Assembly: GCF_002742685.1 (NCBI RefSeq)
Contig: NZ_PEDM01000009.1
Span: forward strand, 1-64,000
Source: Anoxybacillus flavithermus
GTDB lineage: Bacteria; Bacillota; Bacilli; Bacillales; Anoxybacillaceae
Direction of reading: 5' to 3'
Length of the DNA: 64,000 bases
Part shown: positions 47,655 to 56,868 of the stretch, one piece after another
Position numbering within the stretch: position 1 is the stretch's first letter
How the letters are laid out: every line of letters starts with the position of its first letter
Translations under genes and position numbers: made by a program
The notes under the pieces: model-generated
Told to the model about the DNA's origin: nothing
The model's database searches: none
What the model saw: the letters and a program-made list of their open reading frames with translations, nothing else

Positions 47655-48587
47655 TCATATGTTCGCTCCTTTTTTGATGAGGGGGAACATCGCTTTTTCT
47701 TGTTTGCTGTAAATGTTAAACAAAATACCGGTAAATACAAACGCCGCTCCAACGATATGGGTCATTGATAAATGTTCATTAAAAAAGATCGTTCCCATCA
47801 CCGTAGCAGAAATAGGCATCACATTAATGAAAACCGAAGCGGTTGAAGCTCCCACTTTTTGAATACCATTATACCACCAAACGAAGCTGATAGCCGAAAC
47901 GATAACAGCAACGTATAAAACGCTTAACCACACATCCCACCCACTCATTTGGACAGATGTAAAAGAAGTATAGTATAGCGCAAACGGTGCTAAAAATAAC
48001 GTTCCAAAACCTGTTGCGTACGTTGTTGCCGCAAGCGGACTATATGTTTTCATTGCCACTTTTCCAATGACCGAATATGTACTCCAGCTGAGACATGCCC
48101 CTGCTAGCACAAGATCGATCGGGGCAACACCGATTTCGATAAGTACGGACGGATGACCGTTTGTAATAATATATACAGCCCCAAATACAGCGAGCAACAT
48201 GCCAAATATACTTCTTCCGTTCAATTTTTCCTTCAAAAATATTGCAGACAACAATGTAATCAATGGAGCATTGACTGCAATGACTAATGAGCTTTTGACA
48301 ATTGGTGCATATTTTGTAGCTATAAAAAAGAAAATGTTGTATAAAAACACTCCCGTTAAACCGAGGAGCGCTAACACGATCCAATCTTTTCTCGTCGGAG
48401 TTGGTCTATTCGGCTCTTTCCAGTACAATAATGGAAACAAAATCAAACTAGCACCGAAAAAGCGAAAAAAAGCAACTGACACAGGATGTAAAGTCGTCGT
48501 TGCGATTTTTCCAGCAACAAAGGCACCACCCCAAATCGTAGCAGTTAAAAATAAAAGAATATACGTTTTTATATTTTTTACTGGCAC
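47655..48587 (-). CDS. EamA-family (DMT) transporter
   Basis: A 310-residue ten-segment membrane protein, two EamA repeats. It is the intact counterpart of the decayed fragment at 43537-43651. The substrate is unknown. A perfect 15-bp hairpin followed by T-runs lies in its leader (48632-48667). Confidence 0.87.
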   Translation of the reverse strand: MPVKNIKTYILLFLTATIWGGAFVAGKIATTTLHPVSVAFFRFFGASLILFPLLYWKEPNRPTPTRKDWIVLALLGLTGVFLYNIFFFIATKYAPIVKSSLVIAVNAPLITLLSAIFLKEKLNGRSIFGMLLAVFGAVYIITNGHPSVLIEIGVAPIDLVLAGACLSWSTYSVIGKVAMKTYSPLAATTYATGFGTLFLAPFALYYTSFTSVQMSGWDVWLSVLYVAVIVSAISFVWWYNGIQKVGASTASVFINVMPISATVMGTIFFNEHLSMTHIVGAAFVFTGILFNIYSKQEKAMFPLIKKGANI

Positions 48588-48621
48588 TAAACATCCCCCT
48601 TTTGTTCATAAAAACTCGGCT

Positions 48622-48667
48622 AAAAAGGAAAATAACAATGAGGAGGCTGTGTCCTCCTCATTGTTAT
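48622..48667 (-). terminator. Leader hairpin/terminator before the DMT gene
   Basis: ATAACAATGAGGAGG (48632-48646) pairs perfectly with CCTCCTCATTGTTAT (48653-48667). On the minus strand TTTTCCTTTTT follows. It is 45 bases upstream of the transporter start, so it could be a read-through terminator or an attenuator. Confidence 0.65.
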
Positions 48668-48730
48668 GGTCATCCTTTATTCATTGTATGTTCTTTTTTG
48701 TCTGAAAACAATATGTTTTCGTTATATTAA

Positions 48731-48760
48731 GAAAAAAGCGAGGAGAACGTCTTCTCCTCG
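48731..48760 (-). terminator. Terminator of the ars operon
   Basis: CGAGGAGAA (48739-48747) pairs with TTCTCCTCG (48752-48760); on the minus strand CTTTTTTC follows. Confidence 0.88.
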
Positions 48761-48770
48761 TCTCTGTTTT

Positions 48771-49187
48771 TTACTCTCCCGTTTCGGCAAATCGTTTAAT
48801 TCGTGCACCAATTTCATCGCGGACACGTTGGAAAACAGCCCATTTTTCTTCCTCTGTTCCTTCTGCTTTAGCTGGATCGTCAAATCCCCAATGAACACGT
48901 TTGACATGTGGTGGTGTGACTGGACAATGATCTGCCGCATGTCCACATAATGTAACGACTAAATCGGCTCTGTTTAAAATATCTTCATTGATAATGTCTG
49001 ATGTTTGATTTGAAATATCGATCCCTACTTCTTTCATCGCTTTGACTGCGTTCGGATTTAAACCGTGGGCCTCAATGCCAGCACTATATACTTCCCATTC
49101 ATCACCGAGATATTTTTTTGCCCATCCTTCTGCCATTTGACTACGGCAAGAGTTCCCAGTACATAAGAAATAAATTACTTTTTTCAT
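48771..49187 (-). CDS. arsC: Arsenate reductase (thioredoxin-coupled)
   Basis: A 138-residue enzyme of the low-molecular-weight phosphatase type that reduces arsenate to arsenite. The P-loop CTGNSCR (C9) and the cysteine relay C81 and C88 (CGHAADHC) are intact, placing it in the Bacillus/S. aureus class. Last gene of arsR-arsB-arsC. Confidence 0.95.
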   Translation of the reverse strand: MKKVIYFLCTGNSCRSQMAEGWAKKYLGDEWEVYSAGIEAHGLNPNAVKAMKEVGIDISNQTSDIINEDILNRADLVVTLCGHAADHCPVTPPHVKRVHWGFDDPAKAEGTEEEKWAVFQRVRDEIGARIKRFAETGE

Positions 49188-49202
49188 CTCAATCGACTCC
49201 TT

Positions 49203-50501
49203 TTAATGAATAATAAGTAACCATATATATAACCCAACGAGAGTAATAAATAACGTTGGGATGGTTAAAATTAAACCATTTTTAAAATAAGTGCCCCACG
49301 TGATTTTTACTCCTTTTGTTGAAAGCACATGTAACCAAAGAAGTGTGGCAAGCGAACCGATCGGTGTAATTTTCGGTCCTAAGTCTGAGCCAATCACATT
49401 TGCATAAATCAGCGCTTCCCGAATGATTCCCGTCGTATTCGTATCAGCTATCGCTAGCGCATCAATCATGACGGTTGGCATATTATTCATAACAGATGAT
49501 AAGATAGCTGCGATAAATCCCATGGCAATCGTCGCCATAAACAGCCCTTGATTCGCAGCCGCTTCGATCATATCAGCTAGAATGTTCGTCAATCCGACGT
49601 TACGTAATCCGTAGACAACAACATACATCCCGATCGAGAAAAAGACGACAGCCCATGGCGCCCCCTTTAATATTTGTTTCACATGTACAGCCGGACTACG
49701 TCTTCCCATCCATAAAAACAATAACGCGACAGCACCAGCAATAAACGAAACAGGGATATTTACAAATTCACCGACAAAATAACCGACTAATAAAACCGCA
49801 AGAACGATCCAAGACAATCGAAACATGCGCACGTCTTTAATCGCTTCGTATGGTTGTTTGACATGCGATAAATCATAACGTTTCGGAATGTCTTTTCGAA
49901 AATATAAGTAAAGTACCCCGATGCTCGCTGCGAGCGAGAAAAAGTTTGGTACAATCATACGCGATGCGTACTCAGCAAAGCTAATATGGAAGAAGTCCGC
50001 AGAGACAATATTGACAAGATTGCTTACAATAAGTGGCAAAGATGTTGTGTCTGCAATAAATCCACTTGCTAAGATGAATGGCAATACGTTACGTTCATCA
50101 AACTGCAATGCACGTACCATGGCTAATACGATCGGTGTTAAGATGAGTGCAGCGCCGTCGTTTGCGAAAAACGCTGCCACAAGTGCGCCGAGAATAGAGA
50201 CGAATATAAACATGTTGATCCCATTTCCTTTAGCCGCACGCGCCATATGTAACGCTGCCCATTCGAAGAAACCAATTTCATCTAAAATTAAAGAAATGAT
50301 AATGATCGCAATAAAAGCAAGTGTTGCATTCCAAACGATGTTTGTTACATCCATAACATCTTGGAAATCAACGACTCCAACCAGCAACGCTAATAAGGCG
50401 CCCCCACAGGCAGACCAACCAATGGATAAATTGCGCGGTTGCCAAATGACAAAAACGAGGGTAACAAGAAAAATCAGTGATGCAAGAATAACGGAAAGCA
50501 A
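49203..50501 (-). CDS. arsB: Arsenite efflux pump ArsB
   Basis: A 432-residue membrane protein with about eleven to twelve hydrophobic segments of the ArsB/NhaD ion-transporter superfamily. [14 protein letters not shown] and the late [10 protein letters not shown] segment are typical ArsB regions. It exports arsenite using the proton gradient. It lies 18 bases after arsR. Confidence 0.94.
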   Translation of the reverse strand: MLSVILASLIFLVTLVFVIWQPRNLSIGWSACGGALLALLVGVVDFQDVMDVTNIVWNATLAFIAIIIISLILDEIGFFEWAALHMARAAKGNGINMFIFVSILGALVAAFFANDGAALILTPIVLAMVRALQFDERNVLPFILASGFIADTTSLPLIVSNLVNIVSADFFHISFAEYASRMIVPNFFSLAASIGVLYLYFRKDIPKRYDLSHVKQPYEAIKDVRMFRLSWIVLAVLLVGYFVGEFVNIPVSFIAGAVALLFLWMGRRSPAVHVKQILKGAPWAVVFFSIGMYVVVYGLRNVGLTNILADMIEAAANQGLFMATIAMGFIAAILSSVMNNMPTVMIDALAIADTNTTGIIREALIYANVIGSDLGPKITPIGSLATLLWLHVLSTKGVKITWGTYFKNGLILTIPTLFITLVGLYIWLLIIH

Positions 50502-50519
50502 AAAACCACTCCTCTCTTT

Positions 50520-50849
50520 TTATTCACACTGCATACGCATTCCTTTTTCCTCAAGTTGACGAATGTGCTCTTTTGGATCTGGCAAATAAGCAAAAATGCT
50601 TTGCATCATTGGATAAAACTCATGTTTTTTATTTAGTGAATAAAACACCCACTGCGCTTTTTTTGATTCTTTCACTAAACCGTTGTCTTTTAATTTTCGT
50701 AAATGTTGACTAATGGCTGGTTGGCTCATTTGTAACATGTCAACAAGCTCACATACACAGCAGTCTGTTTCGTTCAATATACTGATAATCATCAGTCTAG
50801 TCTTATCGCCTAGTAACTTTAACATATTTGCAACTTCTTCGTGATACAT
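50520..50849 (-). CDS. arsR: Arsenical resistance repressor ArsR
   Basis: A 109-residue winged-helix repressor. DCCVCELVDML carries the arsenite-binding cysteines at the recognition-helix start and SQPAISQHLRKL is the DNA-reading helix. I start at the ATG after AAGGAGGGAGG (50849); the frame opens seven codons earlier. Leads the ars operon. Confidence 0.94.
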   Translation of the reverse strand: MYHEEVANMLKLLGDKTRLMIISILNETDCCVCELVDMLQMSQPAISQHLRKLKDNGLVKESKKAQWVFYSLNKKHEFYPMMQSIFAYLPDPKEHIRQLEEKGMRMQCE

Positions 50850-50884
50850 ATACCTCCCTCCTTCATCCATTAATCATTATATAA

Positions 50885-50900
50885 TCATATACTTATATGA
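50885..50900 (-). promoter_or_regulatory. ars operator
   Basis: TCATATA-CT-TATATGA is a dyad of perfect 7-bp arms 36 bases before arsR. A candidate promoter overlaps it on the minus strand: TTTACA, 17 bases, TATAAG. ArsR boxes in Bacillus are of this AT-rich dyad kind. Confidence 0.65.
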
Positions 50901-50921
50901 ACAAGTAAAGATTTTGTAAAG

Positions 50922-50955
50922 AAAAAAGAGCTGATCTATAAGATCAACTCTTGTC
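50922..50955 (-). terminator. Terminator of the small-peptide unit
   Basis: AAGAGCTGATCT and AGATCAACTCTT pair with one mismatch around ATA; six T follow on the minus strand. Confidence 0.8.
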
Positions 50956-50963
50956 GCGTAAAA

Positions 50964-51017
50964 CTAATCGTCATCTACCGTCCAAGTCACATTTGTTTTC
51001 GAGCGGTGTTGTTTCAT
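50964..51017 (-). CDS. Possible 17-residue peptide
   Basis: A tiny open frame (MKQHRSKTNVTWTVDDD) with AAGGGG nine bases before its ATG, ending just before the terminator. An overlapping 17-codon frame in another phase (50971-51024) starts only two bases from the same site. Either may be real; neither is recognised. Confidence 0.3.
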   Translation of the reverse strand: MKQHRSKTNVTWTVDDD

Positions 51018-51052
51018 TTTTCATTACCCCTTCAACACGTATTTTTTCCAAA

Positions 51053-51193
51053 TTAAAACAATCGGTACATTGAACATTTTCGATCCATCATCTCTTCTTC
51101 AAGTTGATGAATAAGCTGTTCTTGCTTTATTTCTTCAGCCGTCCATATTCGTCGTTGAATAGAAATCGTTAAGAAAAATAAATGAAACTTCAT
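51053..51193 (-). CDS. yrzI: YrzI-family small protein
   Basis: A 46-residue protein, too short for usual gene finders. It starts MKFHLFFLTISIQRR, like B. subtilis YrzI, followed by an acidic helix (TAEEIKQEQLIHQLEEEMM). The ribosome binding site GAAAGGAGGTGA is excellent. The first 12 residues are hydrophobic. Related proteins are made in sporulation; function unknown. It sits directly behind a terminator hairpin. Confidence 0.7.
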   Translation of the reverse strand: MKFHLFFLTISIQRRIWTAEEIKQEQLIHQLEEEMMDRKCSMYRLF

Positions 51194-51213
51194 CGCTTAC
51201 TCACCTCCTTTCA

Positions 51214-51247
51214 ATAAAAAATCCGCAAGAGAAGATCCCTTTGCGGA
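51214..51247 (-). terminator. Terminator immediately before yrzI
   Basis: TCCGCAA (51222-51228) and TTGCGGA (51241-51247) pair; ATTTTTTATTG follows on the minus strand and runs straight into the yrzI ribosome binding site. Confidence 0.7.
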
Positions 51248-51250
51248 CTG

Positions 51251-51287
51251 AAAATAAAATCCGCAAGGAACAATACCTTCCTTGCGG
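51251..51287 (-). terminator. Second, stronger terminator in tandem
   Basis: CCGCAAGGAA (51261-51270) pairs with TTCCTTGCGG (51278-51287), then ATTTTATTTT on the minus strand. It shares the TTGCGGA stem with the next hairpin. Confidence 0.8.
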
Positions 51288-51309
51288 CATGTGAGCGCCT
51301 ATGAAAAGA

Positions 51310-51387
51310 TCAATGATCTTCACACGGGAAGGTTGGACCAGTCTTTCTTTGTTCGATTGTGCAATATGCTACTGTCATTGTCGTCAT
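51310..51387 (-). CDS. Possible 25-residue peptide
   Basis: A short frame (MTTMTVAYCTIEQRKTGPTF then PCEDH) behind AAGGAGGGAAGG and a promoter. It has two cysteines and ends in CEDH, a possible metal-binding tail. It lies before two tandem terminators, so it may be a leader peptide or a free-standing peptide. Not recognised. Confidence 0.5.
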   Translation of the reverse strand: MTTMTVAYCTIEQRKTGPTFPCEDH

Positions 51388-51424
51388 GGTCCTTCCCTCC
51401 TTTTCAAATGATTGGATATAGTAA

Positions 51425-51454
51425 ATTATATACATGATAAGATAAGTTTGTAAA
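51425..51454 (-). promoter_or_regulatory. Promoter of the 25-residue peptide
   Basis: On the minus strand TTTACA (51449-51454), an 18-base spacer and TATAAT (51425-51430). Confidence 0.6.
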
Positions 51455-51643
51455 TAGATAATAAAAATTTTTCCAAAAAGATTACAAAGATATGTATATG
51501 AAAGAAAACAAAAGGTATGCAAGGACAGATGCATCATTTTTTCTCTTTTAAGCAAATTGCCCATCGATGCACGATATATTTTTCTTGTGCTATTTATTAC
51601 TTTTAACTATGATCAAAAAAGAACATGTAGAAAGGAGAACTTT

Positions 51644-52564
51644 ATGAAACATACAGACTTATACATCTTATCTGGATTTCTCGGAAGTGGTAAAACGACA
51701 TTATTAAGGCGACTACTACAAAATGAAAAAGAGCGTGGACGGAAAGTGGCTGTGGTAATGAATGAAATCGGTCAAGTATCTATTGATTCACATGCCGTTT
51801 CAGAAGATGCTGTGTTAAGCGAATTATTAAGCGGCTGTGTATGTTGCACCATTCAAGATCAATTTGAAGTAGAGCTTTATTCCCTTCTTCAAAAACATGA
51901 GCTAGATGTCATTTATATTGAAACTACAGGGGTAGCACATCCTATTGAAGTGCTCGATGCGTGTATGTCGCCATTGTTTGCTGATCGCATTCAAATAGGA
52001 GGTATTATTACGACAATCGATGCCGTGCGTTGGATGAATCGTCAACAACTCTCCATTCCCCTACAAATGTTGTTAAAAGAACAAGTTCGTCACGCGGATG
52101 TATTAATTGTCAATAAGACAGATATATTACGTCCGGATGAACAAGCGAAATTATCGTTTGAGTTACAAACGATCAACAGCGAACCGCGCACAATTTTCAC
52201 AACGTTTTCTAACGTGCGAATGGAAGATATTCATTTGTTATCGAAGCGGATGAGAAACGAGCATGAGCGAATGAATATCGAAAGACTACGCATTCAAACA
52301 TACGTACATACATTTACAAGCCCAATTGATTTAGATGTGTTCGAACAATGGGTAAGACAACTTCCCGATACCATTTACCGCATGAAAGGATTTTTACGCT
52401 TTACTCATACAAGTGGGGTTTACTCCTTTCAGTATGCATACGGTACACCGCTTTATATGAAAGAGGAAATGAATGTCCCATTACATTTTGTCATGATCGG
52501 TGAACAATTGGATAAACAAAAACTAAAACAACAACTCGAGGACATGCAAAAAGGAGAAGGTTAA
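51644..52564 (+). CDS. COG0523 (CobW/YciC-type) metal-chaperone GTPase
   Basis: A 306-residue G3E GTPase with Walker A GFLGSGKTT (about 12-20), the metal motif GCVCC (CxCC, about 66-70), Walker B-like ETTG and NKTD. The CobW C-terminal domain is at about 215-300. Such proteins hand zinc, cobalt or iron to enzymes. No Zur box is visible upstream, so a zinc role is not supported here. ATG 51644 follows AAAGGAG. Confidence 0.88.
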   Translation: MKHTDLYILSGFLGSGKTTLLRRLLQNEKERGRKVAVVMNEIGQVSIDSHAVSEDAVLSELLSGCVCCTIQDQFEVELYSLLQKHELDVIYIETTGVAHPIEVLDACMSPLFADRIQIGGIITTIDAVRWMNRQQLSIPLQMLLKEQVRHADVLIVNKTDILRPDEQAKLSFELQTINSEPRTIFTTFSNVRMEDIHLLSKRMRNEHERMNIERLRIQTYVHTFTSPIDLDVFEQWVRQLPDTIYRMKGFLRFTHTSGVYSFQYAYGTPLYMKEEMNVPLHFVMIGEQLDKQKLKQQLEDMQKGEG

Positions 52565-52577
52565 TATCCCTCTCCTT

Positions 52578-53174
52578 TTACTTTCGTCCAAAGTCTGCTT
52601 TAATTTCTCCCCATTGCTCGGTTTCCCATTTCATAATTTCATTTGTATAATGATGCGTGCGCAACCACGCTTCAGCACGTTCAACAAGTTGCCAGACACG
52701 TTCTGTTTCAGCGTTGCGAACGAGCGTTGTATTCGCTTTTTTTCCTTTTACCCATTTTATAGCTGTTGCCGAATCAGAATAAATTGGCAAATTTTTGTTT
52801 TGTTTTTGTAACCATGCTAACGCGTGGACAATGGCTAAAAACTCCCCAATGTTATTTGTTCCGATCATCGGTCCAACATGAAACAACTCTTTTCCGGTTT
52901 TTGTATGCACTCCTCGATACTCCATCCATCCTGGATTTCCGCTACATGCCGCATCTACGCAAATACTTTCCTCTACATAGTTCGTTGCAAGCACTGTATT
53001 TTTTTTCGTTCGGTTTACAAACGGTCCAGATGCAAATGCTTGTTCTGCTTCTTCTTTCGATGAAAATGAGCGATATTTTGCCCCTGGAACGCCAATGACG
53101 TACGGTTTACACTCGTCCCAAGAAGAAAAAATGCCTGTTTTCGCTCCTTCCCAAACGACATAATATTTTTTCAA
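52578..53174 (-). CDS. Ribonuclease H with viroplasmin-type N-terminus
   Basis: A 198-residue protein. The N-terminal 45 residues (YYVVWEGAKTGIFSSWDEC) form a caulimovirus-viroplasmin domain that binds RNA-DNA hybrids. The RNase H fold follows with candidate metal ligands: the aspartate of CVDAACSGNP, the glutamate of NNIGEFLAI and the aspartate of IYSDSATAIKW. TTG start, distance to GAGG rather long, so the start is tentative. Confidence 0.82.
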   Translation of the reverse strand: MKKYYVVWEGAKTGIFSSWDECKPYVIGVPGAKYRSFSSKEEAEQAFASGPFVNRTKKNTVLATNYVEESICVDAACSGNPGWMEYRGVHTKTGKELFHVGPMIGTNNIGEFLAIVHALAWLQKQNKNLPIYSDSATAIKWVKGKKANTTLVRNAETERVWQLVERAEAWLRTHHYTNEIMKWETEQWGEIKADFGRK

Positions 53175-53246
53175 ATTGTCACATCCTCGCAATTGAAATA
53201 AAGGAACAAAGTTGAAGATTACAAAGAAGGGATAAAAGAGGATATA

Positions 53247-53339
53247 TGGCGGAGGAGGGGGGATTCGAACCCCCGCGGGCTTTGACACCCCTATCGGTTT
53301 TCGAGACCGACCCCTTCAGCCGGACTTGGGTACTCCTCC
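53247..53339 (-). tRNA. tRNA-Ser(CGA)
   Basis: A 93-base tRNA on the minus strand. Acceptor GGAGGAG pairs with CTCCTCC; the anticodon loop is CTCGAAA, giving anticodon CGA (reads UCG). A long variable arm (serine class), the T-loop GGTTCGAATCC and an encoded CCA end are present. Confidence 0.96.
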
Positions 53340-53389
53340 GTATGATGGGGTGCCAAAGAAATTATAGCGAAAACGTGTTTTTTCGTCAA

Positions 53390-54349
53390 TTATCTTTTTT
53401 GTTTCTCCATATAGTCAACAAGACCCATTGCACACACTTGTAAATCAAGTTGAAGTATTTTATATACATCTGCATTATCGGGTACTTGCTGTTTGCGCAA
53501 AAATGTTTGGATATGATCAAATAAACGATTGGAAACAGCCTCTGTTTTTTCTGTAAACGATTGATTCATTTGCTCATTTACAACCTCATGACCGATTTGT
53601 ACAAAGAGCGGTAACCAGTAATGAAGTTGATCCCAAACTACTTGTGTATGTGTTGACATACCAAAATGACCAAAATATATTCGCTCTGGACGCAACTTCA
53701 TAAATCTTTCAATCGATGCGCGCATTGCCTCGGGATCAAATTGATTTGGCGATGTAGACGGCAGGTATAACTCTACACCATACGAAAGCAATTGAGGATA
53801 AAAGACACCGGCCGTATCACCTGTAAAAATACCGTTACTTTTTTGATCATAAATAGAGAAATGGTGATTCGCATGTCCTGGTGAATGAAGAAACGTTAAT
53901 GTACGATTTTTTCCGATTTGTAACGTTTCCCCATCTTCTTTTACAATTAATCGCTCTTCAGGAATGGGAACAATCGGGGCAAATAAAGCATCAAACGATT
54001 CACCATAAACGGCTTTTGCCCCTTTAATGAGATGAGATGGATCGATCAAATGGCGCATCCCTTTTGGATGAACAAATACGCGAGCATTTGGACAATGTTT
54101 TAATAATAATCCAGCTCCACCAGCATGATCTAAATGAATATGTGTAACGATAATATTTTTTACATCGTGTAAATCAATAGAGAGTGCCTCTAGTCCTTTA
54201 AGTAAATGTGGGATAGACGGGCTCGCACTTGTTTCAATAATTGTCACTTCTTCTTCATGAAAAACATACGCTCCTGTTCGTTGGGCAGTTTGTAGATCAT
54301 ATAAATCAATAAGCGAAATGCCAAATCCTAAATCAACATGGTGTTCCAT
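53390..54349 (-). CDS. MBL-fold metallo-hydrolase
   Basis: A 319-residue metallo-beta-lactamase-fold hydrolase with the dinuclear metal motif HIHLDH (about 71-76), a later metal histidine in HSPGHANHH and an aspartate in FTGDTAG. The C-terminal about 90 residues are helical. Glyoxalase II-like, substrate unknown. It follows the NUDIX gene by two bases, so they are probably cotranscribed. Confidence 0.87.
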   Translation of the reverse strand: MEHHVDLGFGISLIDLYDLQTAQRTGAYVFHEEEVTIIETSASPSIPHLLKGLEALSIDLHDVKNIIVTHIHLDHAGGAGLLLKHCPNARVFVHPKGMRHLIDPSHLIKGAKAVYGESFDALFAPIVPIPEERLIVKEDGETLQIGKNRTLTFLHSPGHANHHFSIYDQKSNGIFTGDTAGVFYPQLLSYGVELYLPSTSPNQFDPEAMRASIERFMKLRPERIYFGHFGMSTHTQVVWDQLHYWLPLFVQIGHEVVNEQMNQSFTEKTEAVSNRLFDHIQTFLRKQQVPDNADVYKILQLDLQVCAMGLVDYMEKQKR

Positions 54350-54351
54350 AC

Positions 54352-54984
54352 TTATTCTCCCCTCGTCTGTTCAATAAGTCTAGCGAAATGATAAACAATT
54401 TTTGCGGTTAATCCCCAAATGACTTTGTCTTTGTAGTAATAAAAATGTTCTTCGATTTGCCTTGGTCGCCAATTATACTGTCTTCCTCCAGGAATATCGT
54501 CAAATGGAAAATCGTCTTCAGGCTTTGGTTCGAATTGAACACGATATATTTGTGGCTTCGTTTCAATAAAAAAAGATAACGGGACGGTAAATACATCTTC
54601 CACTTCTTTTTTATTAATTTGCATGTGTGCGTTATTCACAAATGCAACAAACGGATAAATGACCATCCCAAATGGTGAAAGCACATAATCAAGTGGAACG
54701 ACATGTGTAATATGTTCTTTTTCGATTCCCAACTCTTCACATGTTTCCCGAATGGCTGCTTCTTGTGGACTTTGATCACACGGATCCATTTTTCCACCTG
54801 GGAAGCAAATTTCACCGGGCTGTCGACGTAATTGAAATGAACGTACTTCAAATAAGACAAACACGTCATCGTATTGACGGATGAGTGGAAGAAGAACAGC
54901 ATATGCAGCAAACTTGTCGAAATCCATAATCATTGGTGTTCGTTGTCGTAATGCATCCATTGCCGTATAAATCATTTTTTCCAT
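54352..54984 (-). CDS. NUDIX hydrolase, CoA-pyrophosphatase type
   Basis: A 210-residue NUDIX enzyme. The NUDIX box (GGKMDPCDQSPQEAAIRETC followed by EELGI) is complete, and the neighbouring LLPLIRQ...EVRSFQLRRQPGEICFPGG fits the CoA-pyrophosphatase (YeaB/NudL) signature. Its ATG overlaps the stop of the upstream permease gene (TAATG), so translation is coupled. Confidence 0.88.
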   Translation of the reverse strand: MEKMIYTAMDALRQRTPMIMDFDKFAAYAVLLPLIRQYDDVFVLFEVRSFQLRRQPGEICFPGGKMDPCDQSPQEAAIRETCEELGIEKEHITHVVPLDYVLSPFGMVIYPFVAFVNNAHMQINKKEVEDVFTVPLSFFIETKPQIYRVQFEPKPEDDFPFDDIPGGRQYNWRPRQIEEHFYYYKDKVIWGLTAKIVYHFARLIEQTRGE

Positions 54985-55964
54985 TAGTAAACATCCCTTT
55001 TCGTAAATACGTAAAACGAAACGATTAGTGCACCAAGCGCCCAAATGGCGAGTACAGTCATTGAAAAAGAAAGTGTCATCCCATCAATCGGTGGCGCCAT
55101 GCCGCTAATATAACTTGTGAGTCGTAAATTCACCATAAACAAATATTTTGCAGACTCCCACGATGATACCATACTTGATAAAATTGCACCTGAAATAAGA
55201 GCGGCAAGCATAATTCCCATCACGGCAGCTGTACTACGTATTAATACGGACAACATAAACGTAAGTGTACCCACGACGAGCGAAACAAAAAAAGCGAGCC
55301 CGAATTCAATAAGCAAGTATTTCCATTGCGGGATAAGATGAACAGCTGTTGTATTTAATTCTTCGCCTTGAATCGAAAATCCTGTTAAAAGCGGCAAATT
55401 CCATCCACCATATCCAAATACAATGCCAGAGATAGCGTATGATAATAGAGCGACAGAAAATACGATAAACGACGTAGATAAAATCATCGCTATATATTTG
55501 CTCATTAAAACTTTCCATCGTTTCACAGGACGTGTCAACAGCAGCTTGATTGTTCCGCCGCTTGCTTCTGACGAAACGAGATCAGCTGCAATGACCATAA
55601 CGAGAAGAGGTAAAAATAACTCAATGGAGTTTTCAATAAACATGCGCATAAATGTTGGAGCCCCCGGTGCCATTGGATTAATATCGTTGTCTAAATAATA
55701 TTGTTGTTGCTGTAAACGGATTTTAAGAAACTTTTTCCATTCCTCGGAAATTCCTGTTGAGTTTAAGCGGTTCTGTGTGTCGATGATTTGTTGTTGTAGC
55801 TGTGTACGCCAATCTGTCGTTCCGATCCGTTCTCGAATCGTTTCGATTTGTTTAAATTGCGCGTATGTAAATAAGCTAACAAGAACAGCAACGATCGCTG
55901 CGATAATAAACAGTCGTTTTTTACGAACAATTTTTAACATTTCATTGTATACAAGATTAATCAA
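54984..55964 (-). CDS. ABC-2 type transporter permease
   Basis: A 326-residue membrane protein: one N-terminal segment (about 18-36), a long outside loop rich in glutamine, then five segments (about 110-325). It pairs with the ATP-binding protein encoded just upstream (8-base overlap). Substrate unknown; the family includes lipid, peptide and antibiotic exporters. Confidence 0.86.
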   Translation of the reverse strand: MINLVYNEMLKIVRKKRLFIIAAIVAVLVSLFTYAQFKQIETIRERIGTTDWRTQLQQQIIDTQNRLNSTGISEEWKKFLKIRLQQQQYYLDNDINPMAPGAPTFMRMFIENSIELFLPLLVMVIAADLVSSEASGGTIKLLLTRPVKRWKVLMSKYIAMILSTSFIVFSVALLSYAISGIVFGYGGWNLPLLTGFSIQGEELNTTAVHLIPQWKYLLIEFGLAFFVSLVVGTLTFMLSVLIRSTAAVMGIMLAALISGAILSSMVSSWESAKYLFMVNLRLTSYISGMAPPIDGMTLSFSMTVLAIWALGALIVSFYVFTKRDVY

Positions 55965-56868
55965 TCGTTTCCCCTCCCGTTAATTCAATAAATAAGTCTT
56001 CTAGTGTTGGAAGCTTTCGTTCAATTCCACTGACATATATCCCTGCTTCAATTAAACGAGCATTGCAACGCGCAATCGTTTCGTTTGATTCATACATTGT
56101 CACGAGCGCCCCATCTTTTTCACCAAGCACAGTCGTTTCATTTTGTAGTATTTGTTTTGCTTTATCTACCGGATCAACGCTCCAATATGTCCGAGCTTGT
56201 TCTTGTAGCAAATGTTCAACCGTATCAATGCGAATAATCTGCCCTTTAGACATAATCGCCACACGGTCACACATGAGTTGTATTTCACTCAATAAATGCG
56301 ATGAGACGAGCACACTTAACTGTTCTTTTTCCGCAAGCGAGCGAATAAACTGTCTCATTTCACGAATGCCGACAGGATCTAAACCGTTTGTTGGTTCGTC
56401 TAAAATAAGCACCGTCGGTTTTCCAAGTAGCGCTTGCGCAATACCGAGGCGTTGACGCATGCCGAGAGAATACGTACGAACAAGATCATGGATGCGATTT
56501 TGTAGACCGACGAGTTCAACCACTTCTTGAATGCGATGAGCTGTAATTTCTGGAACCATTCGTGCGAAGTGTTCAAGATTTTCCCAACCGCTTAAATACG
56601 GATAAAGTTCAGGGTTTTCAACGATACACCCTATATGTTGGATCGCTTTTGTAAATTGTTTTTGTAAATCATAGCCGCAAATTGAAATCGTTCCAGATGT
56701 CGGTCGAATTAATCCGACGAGCATGCGAATCGTCGTTGTTTTTCCTGCGCCGTTTGGACCTAAGAAACCGAACACTTCCCCTTTTTTTAGCGAAAACGAA
56801 AGTCCTTTAATAATTTCCTTTTTTCCAATGGTTTTTCGCACATCTTGCACAACTAACGTCTCTTCCAT
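55957..56868 (-). CDS. ABC transporter ATP-binding protein
   Basis: A 303-residue ATPase with Walker A GPNGAGKTT (about 38-46), signature YSLGMRQRL, Walker B VLILDEPTNGLD and the switch histidine SSHLLSE. The C-terminal about 80 residues are the extension typical of exporter ATPases (DrrA/BcrA/YhaQ type). It starts inside the GDSL gene's stop codon (TAATG). Confidence 0.92.
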   Translation of the reverse strand: MEETLVVQDVRKTIGKKEIIKGLSFSLKKGEVFGFLGPNGAGKTTTIRMLVGLIRPTSGTISICGYDLQKQFTKAIQHIGCIVENPELYPYLSGWENLEHFARMVPEITAHRIQEVVELVGLQNRIHDLVRTYSLGMRQRLGIAQALLGKPTVLILDEPTNGLDPVGIREMRQFIRSLAEKEQLSVLVSSHLLSEIQLMCDRVAIMSKGQIIRIDTVEHLLQEQARTYWSVDPVDKAKQILQNETTVLGEKDGALVTMYESNETIARCNARLIEAGIYVSGIERKLPTLEDLFIELTGGETID

